From Porphyridium purpureum (lineage: Eukaryota > Rhodophyta > Bangiophyceae > Porphyridiales > Porphyridiaceae): a stretch of DNA of 64,000 bases. The stretch is from NCBI GenBank assembly GCA_008690995.1, contig VRMN01000001.1:2356001-2420000 (forward strand), given 5' to 3'. Shown piece after piece: positions 18,168 through 28,208 of this stretch (its first letter is position 1; each line of letters starts with the position of its first letter). Position numbers and translations under genes: made by a program. The notes beneath the pieces are model-generated. The model was not told the DNA's origin, did no database searches, and saw only the letters and a program-made list of their open reading frames with translations.

Positions 18168-20447
18168 TTATACAGTTGCGAGAGATCCGGCTTTGGTCAC
18201 GAGGCGGTCCACCCATCGAACCGCCCCGCACCAGCGGAGGCTTGCCAGAATTTTGAGAGGCATAACTAGCAACGCGGCTAGAGCAGCGCTCGAGTCCTTC
18301 GATAACCACACAAAAACACGCGGATGGCACGACGCGCGAACACCATTCACCACGATGTTTTGGTTCCAAACGAGAGCGTTCACAGCCCGTGTCACACCTG
18401 CATCTTTAACGCTGAGAACGTGAAGCACATGACCCGCCGCGGAAACGAGTTGATCGCCTTGCGCCAATTCGCCGATTGTTGCTAAAGCTGGCTTACCGTG
18501 GCGCCGCGTATACACCATGTGATGTGGCGTGCCTGTCAACTGCCCCGTTCCACCATTCTCAGTATCCCAAAAGTGAACCACCAGCATCGGAACACGCACT
18601 GCAAAGTGATCATCCCGATGCTGAAGCAAAACAAGTCGCTCAAATTGCGTTGTCGCTGCATTTTCAGTACCAAACGACTCGACAAGGTCTCCTTCTTCAA
18701 GTTCGTCCAGTCTCTTCGTCATCACTAGACCTGAGGAAGGCTCTCGGACGCGCACCATGCTGTCTGCAGCGAAGCACGCCGCGCCAACATTCGAGCCATC
18801 ATTCGAACCGTCGTCGGTCACATTCGGCATGTTAGGTTGGTTGGGCCCTCCGGGATACACGAGGCCCCGCGCGTCCGCGCTGAAGCGCACGGCTCGCATC
18901 GTTCCGTCAAACAGCTCCATGCCCGAAGGACGAATGTATCTACTTTCCAATACGAAGCCGTCCGTGGCCGAATACGTCCTAGGACGTAGCTCGATTCCGA
19001 CCGACATCAGGCCCAGAGCGCCGTACGAATAGTCAATTGAAATGCCTGCAGCTCGGTAAAGCGTAGTCGATGCCGGACCTGACGTGTAATTCAGCCCGTA
19101 TCTCGCGGTCATGGCAGACGCGATCGTGTCGGCAAAGGTATACAACGATTCGTCGTCCGCACGGTCAAACTTGTACGCGTAAGGTGCGAGCACAAGCTGA
19201 CCGTAAGAGTGGACGTCGACATAAAACGCGATGCCCCGCTCGCCCTCAAGCAAGCTTCGGATGGCTTGGGTCTCCGGTTCACTGAATGCCTCCGTGCCGC
19301 GGAAAAGCGAAGAACAGATGTCATTGGAAGAAGTCGAGACACCTCCAAAACCAACAGGGTAATTGCGGTTCAAGTCGACCCCGGTGCAGGGCGAGTCTAA
19401 ATCCACTGCGCGCCTATTTTTGCGCCAGAAGCGATTGCGTTCGAATGTGTGCACGTATCCATCCGGGTTGACAATCGGCACCAGCACAAGCTCGACATTG
19501 TCCAGTAAGGCTACGATCGCCTTGTCTGTCTTCTTCGTATACTGCAAGCACAGAACTTCGGCAACGTAAATCACTGAGCTCACTGCAATCCATTCACGCG
19601 CGTGCTGCAGCCCCGTCATGACTCCGCGCACCGGAGACGACGAGGATGTGCGACCCACTCGAAAAGCATAAATGGGCCGCCCACTGGATGAGGCTCCCAA
19701 CGTGACCAGACTCAGCACCTCGGGATATAATTCGACCAGCTCCTCCATGTGTTTGTAGACGTCATCCAGATCTCGGTAGGTGTCGTAGAACGAAGAAGCA
19801 TAGAAGGTTCCGTTTTCATCCGTTGATTGGGGTAGAGGCTCTGGGCTCGATTCCGGAGAGACACTGGAGGTCCCATTCGCGTCCACGGGTTCCTCTGTAG
19901 TCTCGCTGCTCTCTTCCTGTTCGTCCGACGGATTACCTTGCCGGCCGAGCCCATCCATCTGATTTGAATGGGACTTGACCGCTGAGTCAAGGAACAATTC
20001 AGCGAGGCTATGGAGTACCACTTCCAGATCCGCAGGCGGTTGTAATGCCTCCAGCGCGGCCAACTGAGATTCGGACACGAAAATGCAAGTCCGCTCACCA
20101 TCATATCGGAGCGCATCTAAATCACCTTCACAGGTCTCGAATGCCCCAAGCGACGCCATCAAGTCGCCAATGCGCGTGGCATCCTGTTCATCCTTGGGGA
20201 AGACCGATACCGCAGCATATCCAAGCACGTCTTCGGGGGTCACACTCTCGCGCACGCTGAGAGGCACGAACGCCAGATTATTGGCGTCGACGTGCTCACG
20301 AAGACTGCGTGATTGCCGCGGAGCGTATACCCGACTCACGATCTGCTCTCTCACTTGAGTTGGTACGCCTTCGACACGCATCAGCGCCCCAGACCATAAT
20401 GTCAAAAACAGTACTAAGCACAGACTGATACATTGACACCTCTTCAT
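18168..20447 (-). CDS. Secreted M14 zinc carboxypeptidase fused to a C-terminal Hedgehog-type Hint domain
   Basis: A 759-residue protein from the ATG at 20447, which starts a signal peptide (MKRCQCISLCLVLFLTLWSG). Residues ~25-215 look like an M14 propeptide plus an acidic Ser-rich linker. The catalytic domain (~220-530) keeps the family's key residues: zinc ligands HAREW (H282, E285) and DVHSYG (H413), substrate residues in ERNRFWRKNRR and DLNRNYP, Tyr464 in TTLYRAAG, and catalytic Glu486 in VGIELRP. It removes C-terminal residues from peptides, outside the cell or in a vacuole. After a short linker, residues ~558-708 (18324-18776) form a Hint/Hog domain: Cys558 in AACFAADSMVRV, an LDELEEGDLV turn, HRDDH, the T-x-x-H motif TPHH (640-643), and the closing NIVVNGVRASCH typical of Hog. 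A hydrophobic, basic tail ends the protein. Hint domains self-cleave before the first Cys, so release of the peptidase is predicted. The intein C-terminal HN/C junction is absent. Confidence 0.9.
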   Translation of the reverse strand: MKRCQCISLCLVLFLTLWSGALMRVEGVPTQVREQIVSRVYAPRQSRSLREHVDANNLAFVPLSVRESVTPEDVLGYAAVSVFPKDEQDATRIGDLMASLGAFETCEGDLDALRYDGERTCIFVSESQLAALEALQPPADLEVVLHSLAELFLDSAVKSHSNQMDGLGRQGNPSDEQEESSETTEEPVDANGTSSVSPESSPEPLPQSTDENGTFYASSFYDTYRDLDDVYKHMEELVELYPEVLSLVTLGASSSGRPIYAFRVGRTSSSSPVRGVMTGLQHAREWIAVSSVIYVAEVLCLQYTKKTDKAIVALLDNVELVLVPIVNPDGYVHTFERNRFWRKNRRAVDLDSPCTGVDLNRNYPVGFGGVSTSSNDICSSLFRGTEAFSEPETQAIRSLLEGERGIAFYVDVHSYGQLVLAPYAYKFDRADDESLYTFADTIASAMTARYGLNYTSGPASTTLYRAAGISIDYSYGALGLMSVGIELRPRTYSATDGFVLESRYIRPSGMELFDGTMRAVRFSADARGLVYPGGPNQPNMPNVTDDGSNDGSNVGAACFAADSMVRVREPSSGLVMTKRLDELEEGDLVESFGTENAATTQFERLVLLQHRDDHFAVRVPMLVVHFWDTENGGTGQLTGTPHHMVYTRRHGKPALATIGELAQGDQLVSAAGHVLHVLSVKDAGVTRAVNALVWNQNIVVNGVRASCHPRVFVWLSKDSSAALAALLVMPLKILASLRWCGAVRWVDRLVTKAGSLATV

Positions 20448-21569
20448 GTTTGTGGCAGCAGGCGTCACGGCCTGCTTCGAGCGTGACCAGCCAGCACACC
20501 ACCAGTCTGGACCCGCTTGCAGCCGCCTGCACCCCAAACCTTACCTGTCGACACTGTATTGATATATATACCAGTCGGATTCAAACGTGCTGAGTGGAAT
20601 TAGCGTTCCGCACTCTTCTTGAAGAACCAAACCTCACCGCGAGCATGCGCCTCATGCGAAACTCGCTACGAATTTCACAGCGCATTACACACGCGAACGA
20701 CAAACCCAGGCCAAAAAGAAGGAATGACGGCATCGTAGGTTCGGCGTGCGCCCTGTTGCTGTCTGCTCAACGGGTTGTTAGCGCCACGTGCTTTGCATTT
20801 TCGCGTCCTGTTGGGACAGAGTCACCAGTACACGAGCCACTGGAAGACAGATAACCGCCCTGTTCTTCCTTCCTGCTCCGGCAAGCCCTGCACGCAGCCG
20901 GCGCTCGATATCCAATTCGACCGTTTTTCATATGAGCAGAAGTCGAAAAAAGTAAAAATAAAAATGCAGAGCCGGGTGGCTGCCCAAGCACGCTTCGGGA
21001 GGGTGTGCCCGGTGTTTCTAGTAAAACGCCGCCGTTTCATAGGGACCCTGCGCCAGTTCCACGGAAATGGGTGAGTGCCTGCCACGTGTTGGCGCGGGCT
21101 CGGTGCGGTTGCGCTGCCGGAATGGACCAATCGGACGCTTGAATTCGCCGCCAGCAGCAGCGGCCGGCGCCCCATGGACAAGGTGAGGCGCTCCCCGCAC
21201 CGCGCGCGTTGGACAGACCCCGTTGCCTCGCGTGAGTTCCGCGTCAGCCCGCAACTGCCCGCAACTGCCCGCGTGCACGTTGGAGCGTTCGCGCGGAGGT
21301 TACGTGGGACGCGCGCATGCCGCCCCCGCGCTGTGGTGACGAAGCGCGGCGCAAGAGTCATTGCACCCGGTCCTCGGCGCACAGGAGCCCCGTCCGTACT
21401 TTTTGGAGTGAGCGCAGAATGAAAGCACTAATGGTTTCAACTTTCGAGGGCAACCGAGAAACATGTTCGGATCATCCACTACAAGTTTGAAATGCGGGTG
21501 TTTTCAAATGATTTTCATATTTTTGCACACCTCACTATACTCCTAATGTCCCCTCTAGGTGTGATCTGG
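20448..21569. other. Intergenic region upstream of the carboxypeptidase gene
   Basis: It contains the TATA box above, a GC-rich section (21070-21420) with a small tandem GCCCGCAACT repeat at ~21247-21272, and short overlapping frames on both strands that have no family resemblance. No gene is called. Confidence 0.35.
20563..20570 (-). promoter_or_regulatory. TATA box upstream of the carboxypeptidase-Hint gene
   Basis: TATATATA lies 116-123 bp upstream of the ATG at 20447 on the minus strand. The position is suitable for a core promoter with an ~80-90 nt leader. Confidence 0.4.
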
Positions 21570-24350
21570 TCATGAAAAGTCTAGAGATTTCAGAATTTCT
21601 TCCTCGTGCTCATCACTTGAGCTGACATCCGACTGAGCGCCTCGCTTCTGTACACGTGCTCCCACACGATCGCCCGCATTTGCACCATCCTTCAGCGACG
21701 GCTCCGGGGCACCTGATGTTTGAGTGCCCATGTCATCGACGGTGAGACCGCCTTCCATGGTTTCCCGCTCGCCGCGGTGACCGCTGCTACTGCTACTGCT
21801 ACTGCTACTGCTACTGCTGCCGCTGCCGCCGCTGCCGCCGCCGCCGCCGCCGCCGCCGCCACTGCCACTACCGCCACGAGTTCCATCTGAAACTGACGGA
21901 TTCGGGCTCGATTCCTCGTCCCTCTCTTCAGCGTTCGCCCGTCCGTCAGCAATACCGGGGATATCTAGTCGCAAAGCTTTCAACGATTCAGCACCGCCTT
22001 CCGGTCGCTGCTCGGGTGCCTTGGTTGGGCTCAAAACATTTTGGCCGAATTCTAGAAGGCGATGAAACAGGGACCCTCCTTCTGGGGCTCTAGCAGGAAC
22101 ATCCTGCGTACCTTCTTCGCCTGGACGAGGGACAGCTCCACTCGCGGCTCTAGACGTGGCTTCTCTTGAAGCCACGGGAAGGGGTTCGGGCGCTCGAGCG
22201 GTGTCCAGCCTGCCGGGCACTTCTGTCGCGGCACTGGGCGAGAAATTCTGGCGCTCTACGAGATGTCTCGCCGGCACTTGTCCAGATGCGCGGCGCTCTC
22301 CAGTGGAGACATTCACAGCAAAAGGGCCTCGCGGGTGGACCAAAGGTTGGAAGTCAAGTACCGCACGATTCGCAGCGCGGCGAACCGACTCAAGGCAAGC
22401 GGTGTTGGCCGCTTCCACCAGTGAGCGGAGAATGAGCGACGAGAGTGGGTCGGCACGCATGTACGGATCGCCAGCAATTGCCGCAGCGTGCACAAGATCC
22501 ACGCACGCGATGAATACACTCTCCTCAGAACCACTGGCACCACCTAAGCCATCCAGTCGCACCAAGGACAGCGCAGAAACAACAATAAAAAGCAAAGCGC
22601 GCTTCTCGCGCTGCACGTCCGGCATCAGAAGAGAAATGCTTTGTTGCAAAATGCTTGTCGTGAGTTGTAGTGCTAAGCGCGCCGTCGCACTGGCCGAGCG
22701 GAAATCGTCAGATGTCATGAGATCCACGCCGCTCCCTTGGACACTGCCCACTTTGTCGGAAGCAAGCTCCTCTTCCAGTTCAAACTGTTGTAGCGCATGC
22801 CGCTTGCGTTTGTTCAGCGAAGAACGGTCTGCACCACGTACGGGCAATGCAGAATGGAACGTCGCAGACAGGTGACCAATCTTGTGCCGCAGTCGCCACG
22901 CGTCGTGAAAACATTGCACATCGTGTGCACACATGCTCACGAGCAAGGGACACAGACGCTTTGCCGAGAGCGGCCCAACCGCTTCCACAAATGCCTGGCA
23001 TGTTTCATACCACAGGGACCTCAATGCGCCCCCGCCCACCACGGGCGTTTGACCACTTAAATCGGTGCTACTAATGCGTCCCCAATGCGAAACGCGCCAT
23101 AGAATCAACTCAACCCGCGTAGCGACGGGCATTAAGGCCGTTCCCAGAATGCTAATCACGCAGCTAAGCGAGCTCAGTGCCTGCTTATGCATTTCTCGGA
23201 AAATCACAAACACGTCTCGCGGATCCGTATTGTCAGTAGAATTGTTGGCGCTCGGCCCCGCACCAGCCAAATCGTCAAGAGCGATCAAGGCAGCTATTTG
23301 TTCCACTTCCTCCAGAAACCGAGTCAACTGAATCGTTATGCAAGGTGGTCTCGGCGTGCACTCTGAAACAAGCGCGCGATACAGCTGGCTGAATCTCTGA
23401 TTTTCGTGTAGTGTCAGCGCGACGGAAAACCCAGCTCGTTGCGAGGATTCAACGTCTGCTGACTCTTGTGGCCGCGGTGGAGGCGATGCCGACGGTTGTA
23501 CACGGGCATCTGCCGGTTTTGAATGGCGAGCAGAAGCCAGTGCGGAAGACGCCGCCGCAAACGGAAGCACGGCAGTTCGGATCTGTGCAAGTTTGGATAG
23601 AACCTTGTTCTCTAATGCACTAAACTTGGCCGGAGATGTCACTTGTGCGACCATGAGTTGTATCGACGCGGCGGCGACATCATCCTCTGTGTGCGTGAGC
23701 ATCCCATTAAGTGCGGCCTCCAACTGGACGTCAAACTGACGCATGACCGGCATGATGTACTTGAGCTTTAGCGCTGCACCCAATAGTGCTGCAGATCCCA
23801 AGAGGAGCGAAGCCGCGTGATTGATGACTGTGTTCGAGATCAAATCAAACGCCAGCTTGACCATGTGTAGCACATGCGGGGATACTGCCGTCTTTTTCAA
23901 TGCACCACAAGCCAGCGCGTCCGCAAGACGATCAATGAGAGCAGCGCAAACAAGAACCACAGAAACCGCGCTGCATGCTATGCCCGAACGGTAAGACGTG
24001 ACACAGACGCTCAACCTTGTGACGCTTTGGGTAGCAAGCTTTATCCACCAGTCACTGAGGGCGTCACTCCGACTTTGACGAATCGCAGCGAGCACAATAC
24101 GCAGTACATGCGCATCCAGATCGCCCGCACTGTCATTACCATGCTCGTCACGCGGAGTTCCAGACAGCCATCTTGTGGCTGCCTCGAGCAGCAAGGCCGC
24201 CGCGTGCGGCGAACAGTCGCGCAGCAAGCTCGTGCGCGAGATCGTTTCCAGCGCGCCTTGCGCGGAACCTGGTGTAACGTGATCAACTGCGCGGATGCAT
24301 TGCCGAACAATTACGTCCGCGGTGGACTCTACGTACACGTCGAGCCGCAT
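21570..24350 (-). CDS. Large helical-repeat protein with acidic/low-complexity C-terminus (possibly Rix1/PELP1-like)
   Basis: A 926-residue protein from the ATG at 24350. Residues ~1-650 are a long run of hydrophobic helices without signal or clear transmembrane segments, resembling a HEAT/ARM-type solenoid (for example AVSVVLVCAALIDRLADALA). A basic stretch LNKRKRHALQQFELEEEL occurs near residue 520. From ~700 the chain is disordered: Pro/Ala/Arg-rich, then a Gly run, a Ser run and an acidic end (SSSDEHEEEILKSLDFS). The layout of a solenoid plus an acidic tail resembles Rix1/PELP1, a nuclear scaffold in 60S ribosome assembly, but I see no decisive motif, so that name is a suggestion only. 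Two GTACAG elements lie 95-115 bp upstream. Confidence 0.6.
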   Translation of the reverse strand: MRLDVYVESTADVIVRQCIRAVDHVTPGSAQGALETISRTSLLRDCSPHAAALLLEAATRWLSGTPRDEHGNDSAGDLDAHVLRIVLAAIRQSRSDALSDWWIKLATQSVTRLSVCVTSYRSGIACSAVSVVLVCAALIDRLADALACGALKKTAVSPHVLHMVKLAFDLISNTVINHAASLLLGSAALLGAALKLKYIMPVMRQFDVQLEAALNGMLTHTEDDVAAASIQLMVAQVTSPAKFSALENKVLSKLAQIRTAVLPFAAASSALASARHSKPADARVQPSASPPPRPQESADVESSQRAGFSVALTLHENQRFSQLYRALVSECTPRPPCITIQLTRFLEEVEQIAALIALDDLAGAGPSANNSTDNTDPRDVFVIFREMHKQALSSLSCVISILGTALMPVATRVELILWRVSHWGRISSTDLSGQTPVVGGGALRSLWYETCQAFVEAVGPLSAKRLCPLLVSMCAHDVQCFHDAWRLRHKIGHLSATFHSALPVRGADRSSLNKRKRHALQQFELEEELASDKVGSVQGSGVDLMTSDDFRSASATARLALQLTTSILQQSISLLMPDVQREKRALLFIVVSALSLVRLDGLGGASGSEESVFIACVDLVHAAAIAGDPYMRADPLSSLILRSLVEAANTACLESVRRAANRAVLDFQPLVHPRGPFAVNVSTGERRASGQVPARHLVERQNFSPSAATEVPGRLDTARAPEPLPVASREATSRAASGAVPRPGEEGTQDVPARAPEGGSLFHRLLEFGQNVLSPTKAPEQRPEGGAESLKALRLDIPGIADGRANAEERDEESSPNPSVSDGTRGGSGSGGGGGGGGGSGGSGSSSSSSSSSSSSGHRGERETMEGGLTVDDMGTQTSGAPEPSLKDGANAGDRVGARVQKRGAQSDVSSSDEHEEEILKSLDFS
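21781..21875. repeat. Trinucleotide repeat tract inside a coding region
   Basis: (CTGCTA)n-like and (GCC)n runs on the plus strand encode the Gly-rich and Ser-rich runs near the C-terminus of the overlapping minus-strand gene. It is likely length-variable. Confidence 0.7.
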
Positions 24351-24924
24351 CGGGGGAAAACAACGCTGCTGCGTGAAACCGCGGCATCACCCGCACCGCG
24401 GCGCGCACCATCTAACCAACGCGCCAGCCGTCCGCACTAATAAGGTACAGCGCGGCGGTACAGGGAGCCGTCATCCGCGAGGCGCGCTCATGGCGGACCG
24501 GTCTGGGCGTAAGAGCCATGCGAGCGGAACTCAGAGCAGGAAACATGTCGTCTGTCGATGGACGAGGCTCCATCAGGACGGCCAAACGTGAGCGCTCATT
24601 TTGCTCGCCGTTCAGGCAGATAGAGGTGCATCCCTTTTGCGTTCTGGAAAGCACGCTTGTATCTGGTGCAACCATTCACATACAGTAAAGCCACCTTTTT
24701 TGAGCGCGTTCCGCGTTGTCGTGTCTTTCTTTCAGGGAGAGGAACCGTGTTGGATGATTGGCTTCTTGACCCACTTCTGCGCGTCCCGGAGAGAGTGGGT
24801 GATTTGCGTCTCGAAAGAGGTGGCTCCGGGCTGTAAACGGAACCAGTCCTCCGCCCCAAATGATTTGATGATATTGGTGGCTATGCGGCCGCACGATTTA
24901 ATGAGCACAAAGATTCAGACCGCT
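24351..24924. promoter_or_regulatory. Intergenic region upstream of the helical-repeat gene
   Basis: It carries GTACAG at 24445 and 24458. A plus-strand frame that runs through it continues only as a shadow of the beta-helix gene. No gene is called. Confidence 0.35.
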
Positions 24925-27186
24925 TTATCGTCGCTTCTTGACCTTGAAGCCCTCCGATTCCGAGTCGACAAATGTGGTGTCCTGGAACTTAAGCCGCCTT
25001 GTCTTGGCATGCTTCGACTGCACGGGCTTTTCAAACACGCAATTTTCAAAGCGCACGCCGGACATCTTCGCAGCCTCAAACAGCGTGTCGCCCTTGAACA
25101 CGCAGTAGCTGAACACAACATTCTTCAACGTAGCGTCCGAAAAGTCCGCCTCCTCTTCAAACGTCACGTCTGTGAATCGCGTCTTGCTCAAGTAGCTGCC
25201 AACAAACTTGGCCGGTCCGCTGAACGAGATATTTGTGAAGCGTGCGCTGCTCACCTGGGTGCCAGATATGCGCAAAAGCGAGCCTTTTCCGAATACCGAG
25301 TCCACCAGATCAAACCTATCGAGCTTGCTCTTCGAGACGCGCAATTGGCCGCCCTCCACTACTTTCACACCGGAAACGCTCATTTTCGAAGCCTTGCTCT
25401 TGTCCACGGAAACCAAGCCTGCCACTTGCACAGCGCTCATCTTCACAGCTGCCAGCGTCGACTCCTCGATGGACAGTGTACCGTCAATGACGAGCTGCTC
25501 CATTGAAACGGCCTTCATCGAGCCCTTGAACGCGCGGAAAACGTCCTTGATCCAAAGCTTTTTCAGCTCTACCTTCGCAAGGGTGGGTTCGCGAAGGACG
25601 ACAGCCCCTCCAAAACCAATATCGTGAATCTGAACTCGATTCAGCTTTGGTTTCTCGAATACGGCCGACCCGCCAAAGAGAACCACGCTCGCGGTGCACT
25701 TCAACATTTTCAGGCCACCCATAAATGACGACTTGCGTATCTCGACCTGAGCAGAGAAGTCAACGAAAAAAAGAAAATCAAGAAAAGAAGACAAAGAAGG
25801 GAGAGCACAGAAGAGAGATCAAACGATAAAGATATTCGCGTTCTGTCAGATATCATTCTCGTCCAGAGCTGGCACCTACACTGCACGAACCGATGCTCTC
25901 AAGACCATGTACAAACACGTTACGGCCGGCAAGACGCGATAAAGGGCGCGAGCACCGGTGCTTTTTTCATGTTCCCAGCGGTACTTTTTTCTTGCTCAAG
26001 TAACACAGATTCGGAGTTATACCACTGGGAACGTAGCCCCGCATACCCGCAGTACGAATCTTGAGCGTGATTTGCCTTGCTGCCATACAATCAAACATGG
26101 TCATATGATGAAGCGAAAAGACAAACAAAGCAGACTAAAAAGAAGATGAGTAAGTGTGCAGCGTAAACGTACCTCATCGAAATCGGATTTAAACAGGTAC
26201 GGCTTCTCCATCGATGCACTGCCTGCCACCGCCACGTTCGAGACCTGCGAGCTTTTAACAATCAGCTTGTCCATGACAAGATCCTGAGCCACGTCGAGTC
26301 CACGTACTTCGCTACTGACCAGCTTTGGCGCTGTTAAACGCATGCTACCAGAGACGACCATGTTCACGAGCTGTGATTTGCTTAAATACATCTTGACCGC
26401 GTCTAGCGCGCCCAGTGCAGCATTGAACACGCGAGTTTGGTGCAAGTACGGCTTGAAGGCGCTGGTGCTACCCGCCACGCGAATGGAGCGGAGCACAGAC
26501 TTGTAAAAGTACGGCTTCTGAACAGTGAGAGGCCCGTAAACATCCACGTCGCTGACAAGTGAATCGTCAAAGTACGGCTTGAAAAGATCTGCGCTGCCCT
26601 TGAATATCATGCCGAGCAGCATGGTTGTCTTTGCGTACGGCTTGTACATGATCGCCGGTTCCATGAAAAATACACTGTTCATGTAAGATTTGCGCAGTGT
26701 CCAGGCTCCAAACCGCGACGTCGACACGAATGTTGCGTTGGACCACGCGCTCTTGAATCCGTACAATTTCCCTGTGGTGCCGACGCCCGCAAAGGTCGTG
26801 TTTCTGAGCGCGGTTTTCTTGTACGAAGCCCACTTCGACTGCTTCAGGGGCAGTGCGACCACGGCATTATCCACGCGCGCCTTGAAGATCTGGACAAAGG
26901 CGTTGTCCTGGATGTCGAACGGATCATAGGACTTTGAGGTCCAAATCGCGGCGGTATCGCGGGTGACGAACGCCGGGATGCCCGGTCGCGTGATCACAAT
27001 CAGCACGACGGCCATGATCATCATCAGCGCCGAGAACATGACTGCGGCGCCGAGCCCGACCATCACGAGCGGGTTCTCGAGCGTGTCGGCGGCGCTGTCC
27101 GGCACGCCCATGTCCTTGAGCTTCTTGTGGAACGCGGAGCCGCCCGCTCCCCCGCCCGCCGCTGGCGCAGCCCCGACCGTCGCCAT
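24925..27186 (-). CDS. Membrane-anchored beta-helix (pentapeptide-like repeat) protein, two exons
   Basis: Exon 1 is 26173-27186 and exon 2 is 24925-25746, joined in phase 0 across a 426-bp intron to give 611 residues. The start is the ATG at 27186; upstream the frame has only GTG. A Gly/Ala-rich N-terminus and an amphipathic helix precede one membrane span (residues ~41-66, VMFSALMMIMAVVLIVI). Everything after it is a run of ~20-residue coils with alternating hydrophobic residues, of the type FKPYFDDSLVSDVDVYGPL, VQKPYFYKSVLRSIRVAGS and FKPYLHQTRVFNAALGAL. The later coils become KSKLDRFDLVDSVF-like and finally pentapeptide-like (ADFSDATLKNVVFSYCVF). This predicts a long right-handed beta-helix outside the membrane, ending in a basic tail KVKKRR. 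The reading frame across the splice keeps the repeat register. Function is unknown; a surface or cell-covering structural role is speculative. Confidence 0.75.
25747..26172 (-). other. Spliceosomal intron of the beta-helix gene
   Basis: On the minus strand the donor GTACGT follows GAG of the last exon-1 codon, and a pyrimidine-rich tract ends in CAG directly before GTCGAG of exon 2. Without splicing, exon 1 runs into an unrelated hydrophobic tail and stops, and exon 2 lacks a start. This is the only intron I can support firmly in the window. Confidence 0.75.
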
Positions 27187-28208
27187 CGCGCCCGCCCGCC
27201 TTTTCCTTCGATCCACGCCACCTCACCCCACGCCACCACACCACACACCCACACGTTCCGTGCCTCCCGTCAAAGCCTTCACCTGCCCACTACCTTCTTC
27301 TCTCAGTCTCTCTGGCGCTGTACCGCAACCCCTCTCCATACCAAAGCGCGCCCGTTTTCCACATCTCACGTCAGTTGATCCATTTTCAAAGCGCGGACGC
27401 AAGTCCACCAAGCAACATCGCGGTACACTACCCATCTCCGTTTGTGTACAGTGCCGGGTGTTCTGTTATGCGCGTTAGTGTGTTCACGTAACGCTGGACA
27501 TCACGTTTGCGCGTGCCACACACGTTCGGGTTGATTGGTTGGTTGCGCGTGTGTGCGTGCGCATGTGCGGTTTGTATAGTAGATGGATAGAGAAATCGAA
27601 CCTCTACGCTCCAGCTGGATCAATCCACTCAGACCCACGATGAGCGAACACCTACCCCTCTTTCTCTCTCTCTCTTTCTTTCTCTCTACGTAAACGCACG
27701 CGTTTTGACACAATGCCGGTGCGAGTGTATGTGAGTGAGTGTGTTTTGATAGGCACGCGCAGTTTGCCCTTGGAGTACCAAGGAATAAAGGAAAAAGATA
27801 ACCACGACAAACAATGAGGGAAGAAAAAGATGGTTTAGGACTTGAAGAAGGCGGAAGGTGAGAAGGGTTGTTCGCATTCATTCGGTGTGGCGGGCAAGCG
27901 GACGACGGCGGCAGCGGCGACACACGTACTGGCAAAGAGAGAGAGAGAGAGTGTGTGTGTTTTGTGGGTTGTGTAGGTGACGAGCTGCTCGCGGGTTGGA
28001 GTCAGTGTGTGGGGTGAAGCGGAGATTCGGGTGGAGGAAAAGTGAGTGAGGTGGTGGGCGCGACGCAAAACAGGGGCAAGCGGTACGACCGCGCGCACAC
28101 AGCCCGGCGTGTGTTGTCAGGAGGCAGAGCACAGAGAGAGGTTGCGGGGGGTTCTCGGTTGGGTTTGATTTTGCGGTGTGGCGCGCGAGAGTCGCGCGGA
28201 GAGATGCC
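27187..28208. promoter_or_regulatory. Divergent intergenic region with microsatellites
   Basis: It is CA/CC-rich on the plus strand next to the beta-helix gene, i.e. purine-rich in that gene's sense. It has GTACAGTGC at 27447, a (CT)n tract at 27657-27688 and (GA)n(GT)n at 27934-27961. Overlapping low-complexity frames are not called as genes. Confidence 0.4.

Noticed and set aside
20822-21382. 186-codon minus-strand frame and overlapping plus-strand frame in a GC-rich gap
   Set aside because: No ATG at the start of the longer frame and no recognisable motif; GC-rich sequence favours chance open frames.
24601-25506. 301-codon plus-strand frame
   Set aside because: It is antisense to the beta-helix exon 2, whose repeats and splice register mark the minus strand as coding.
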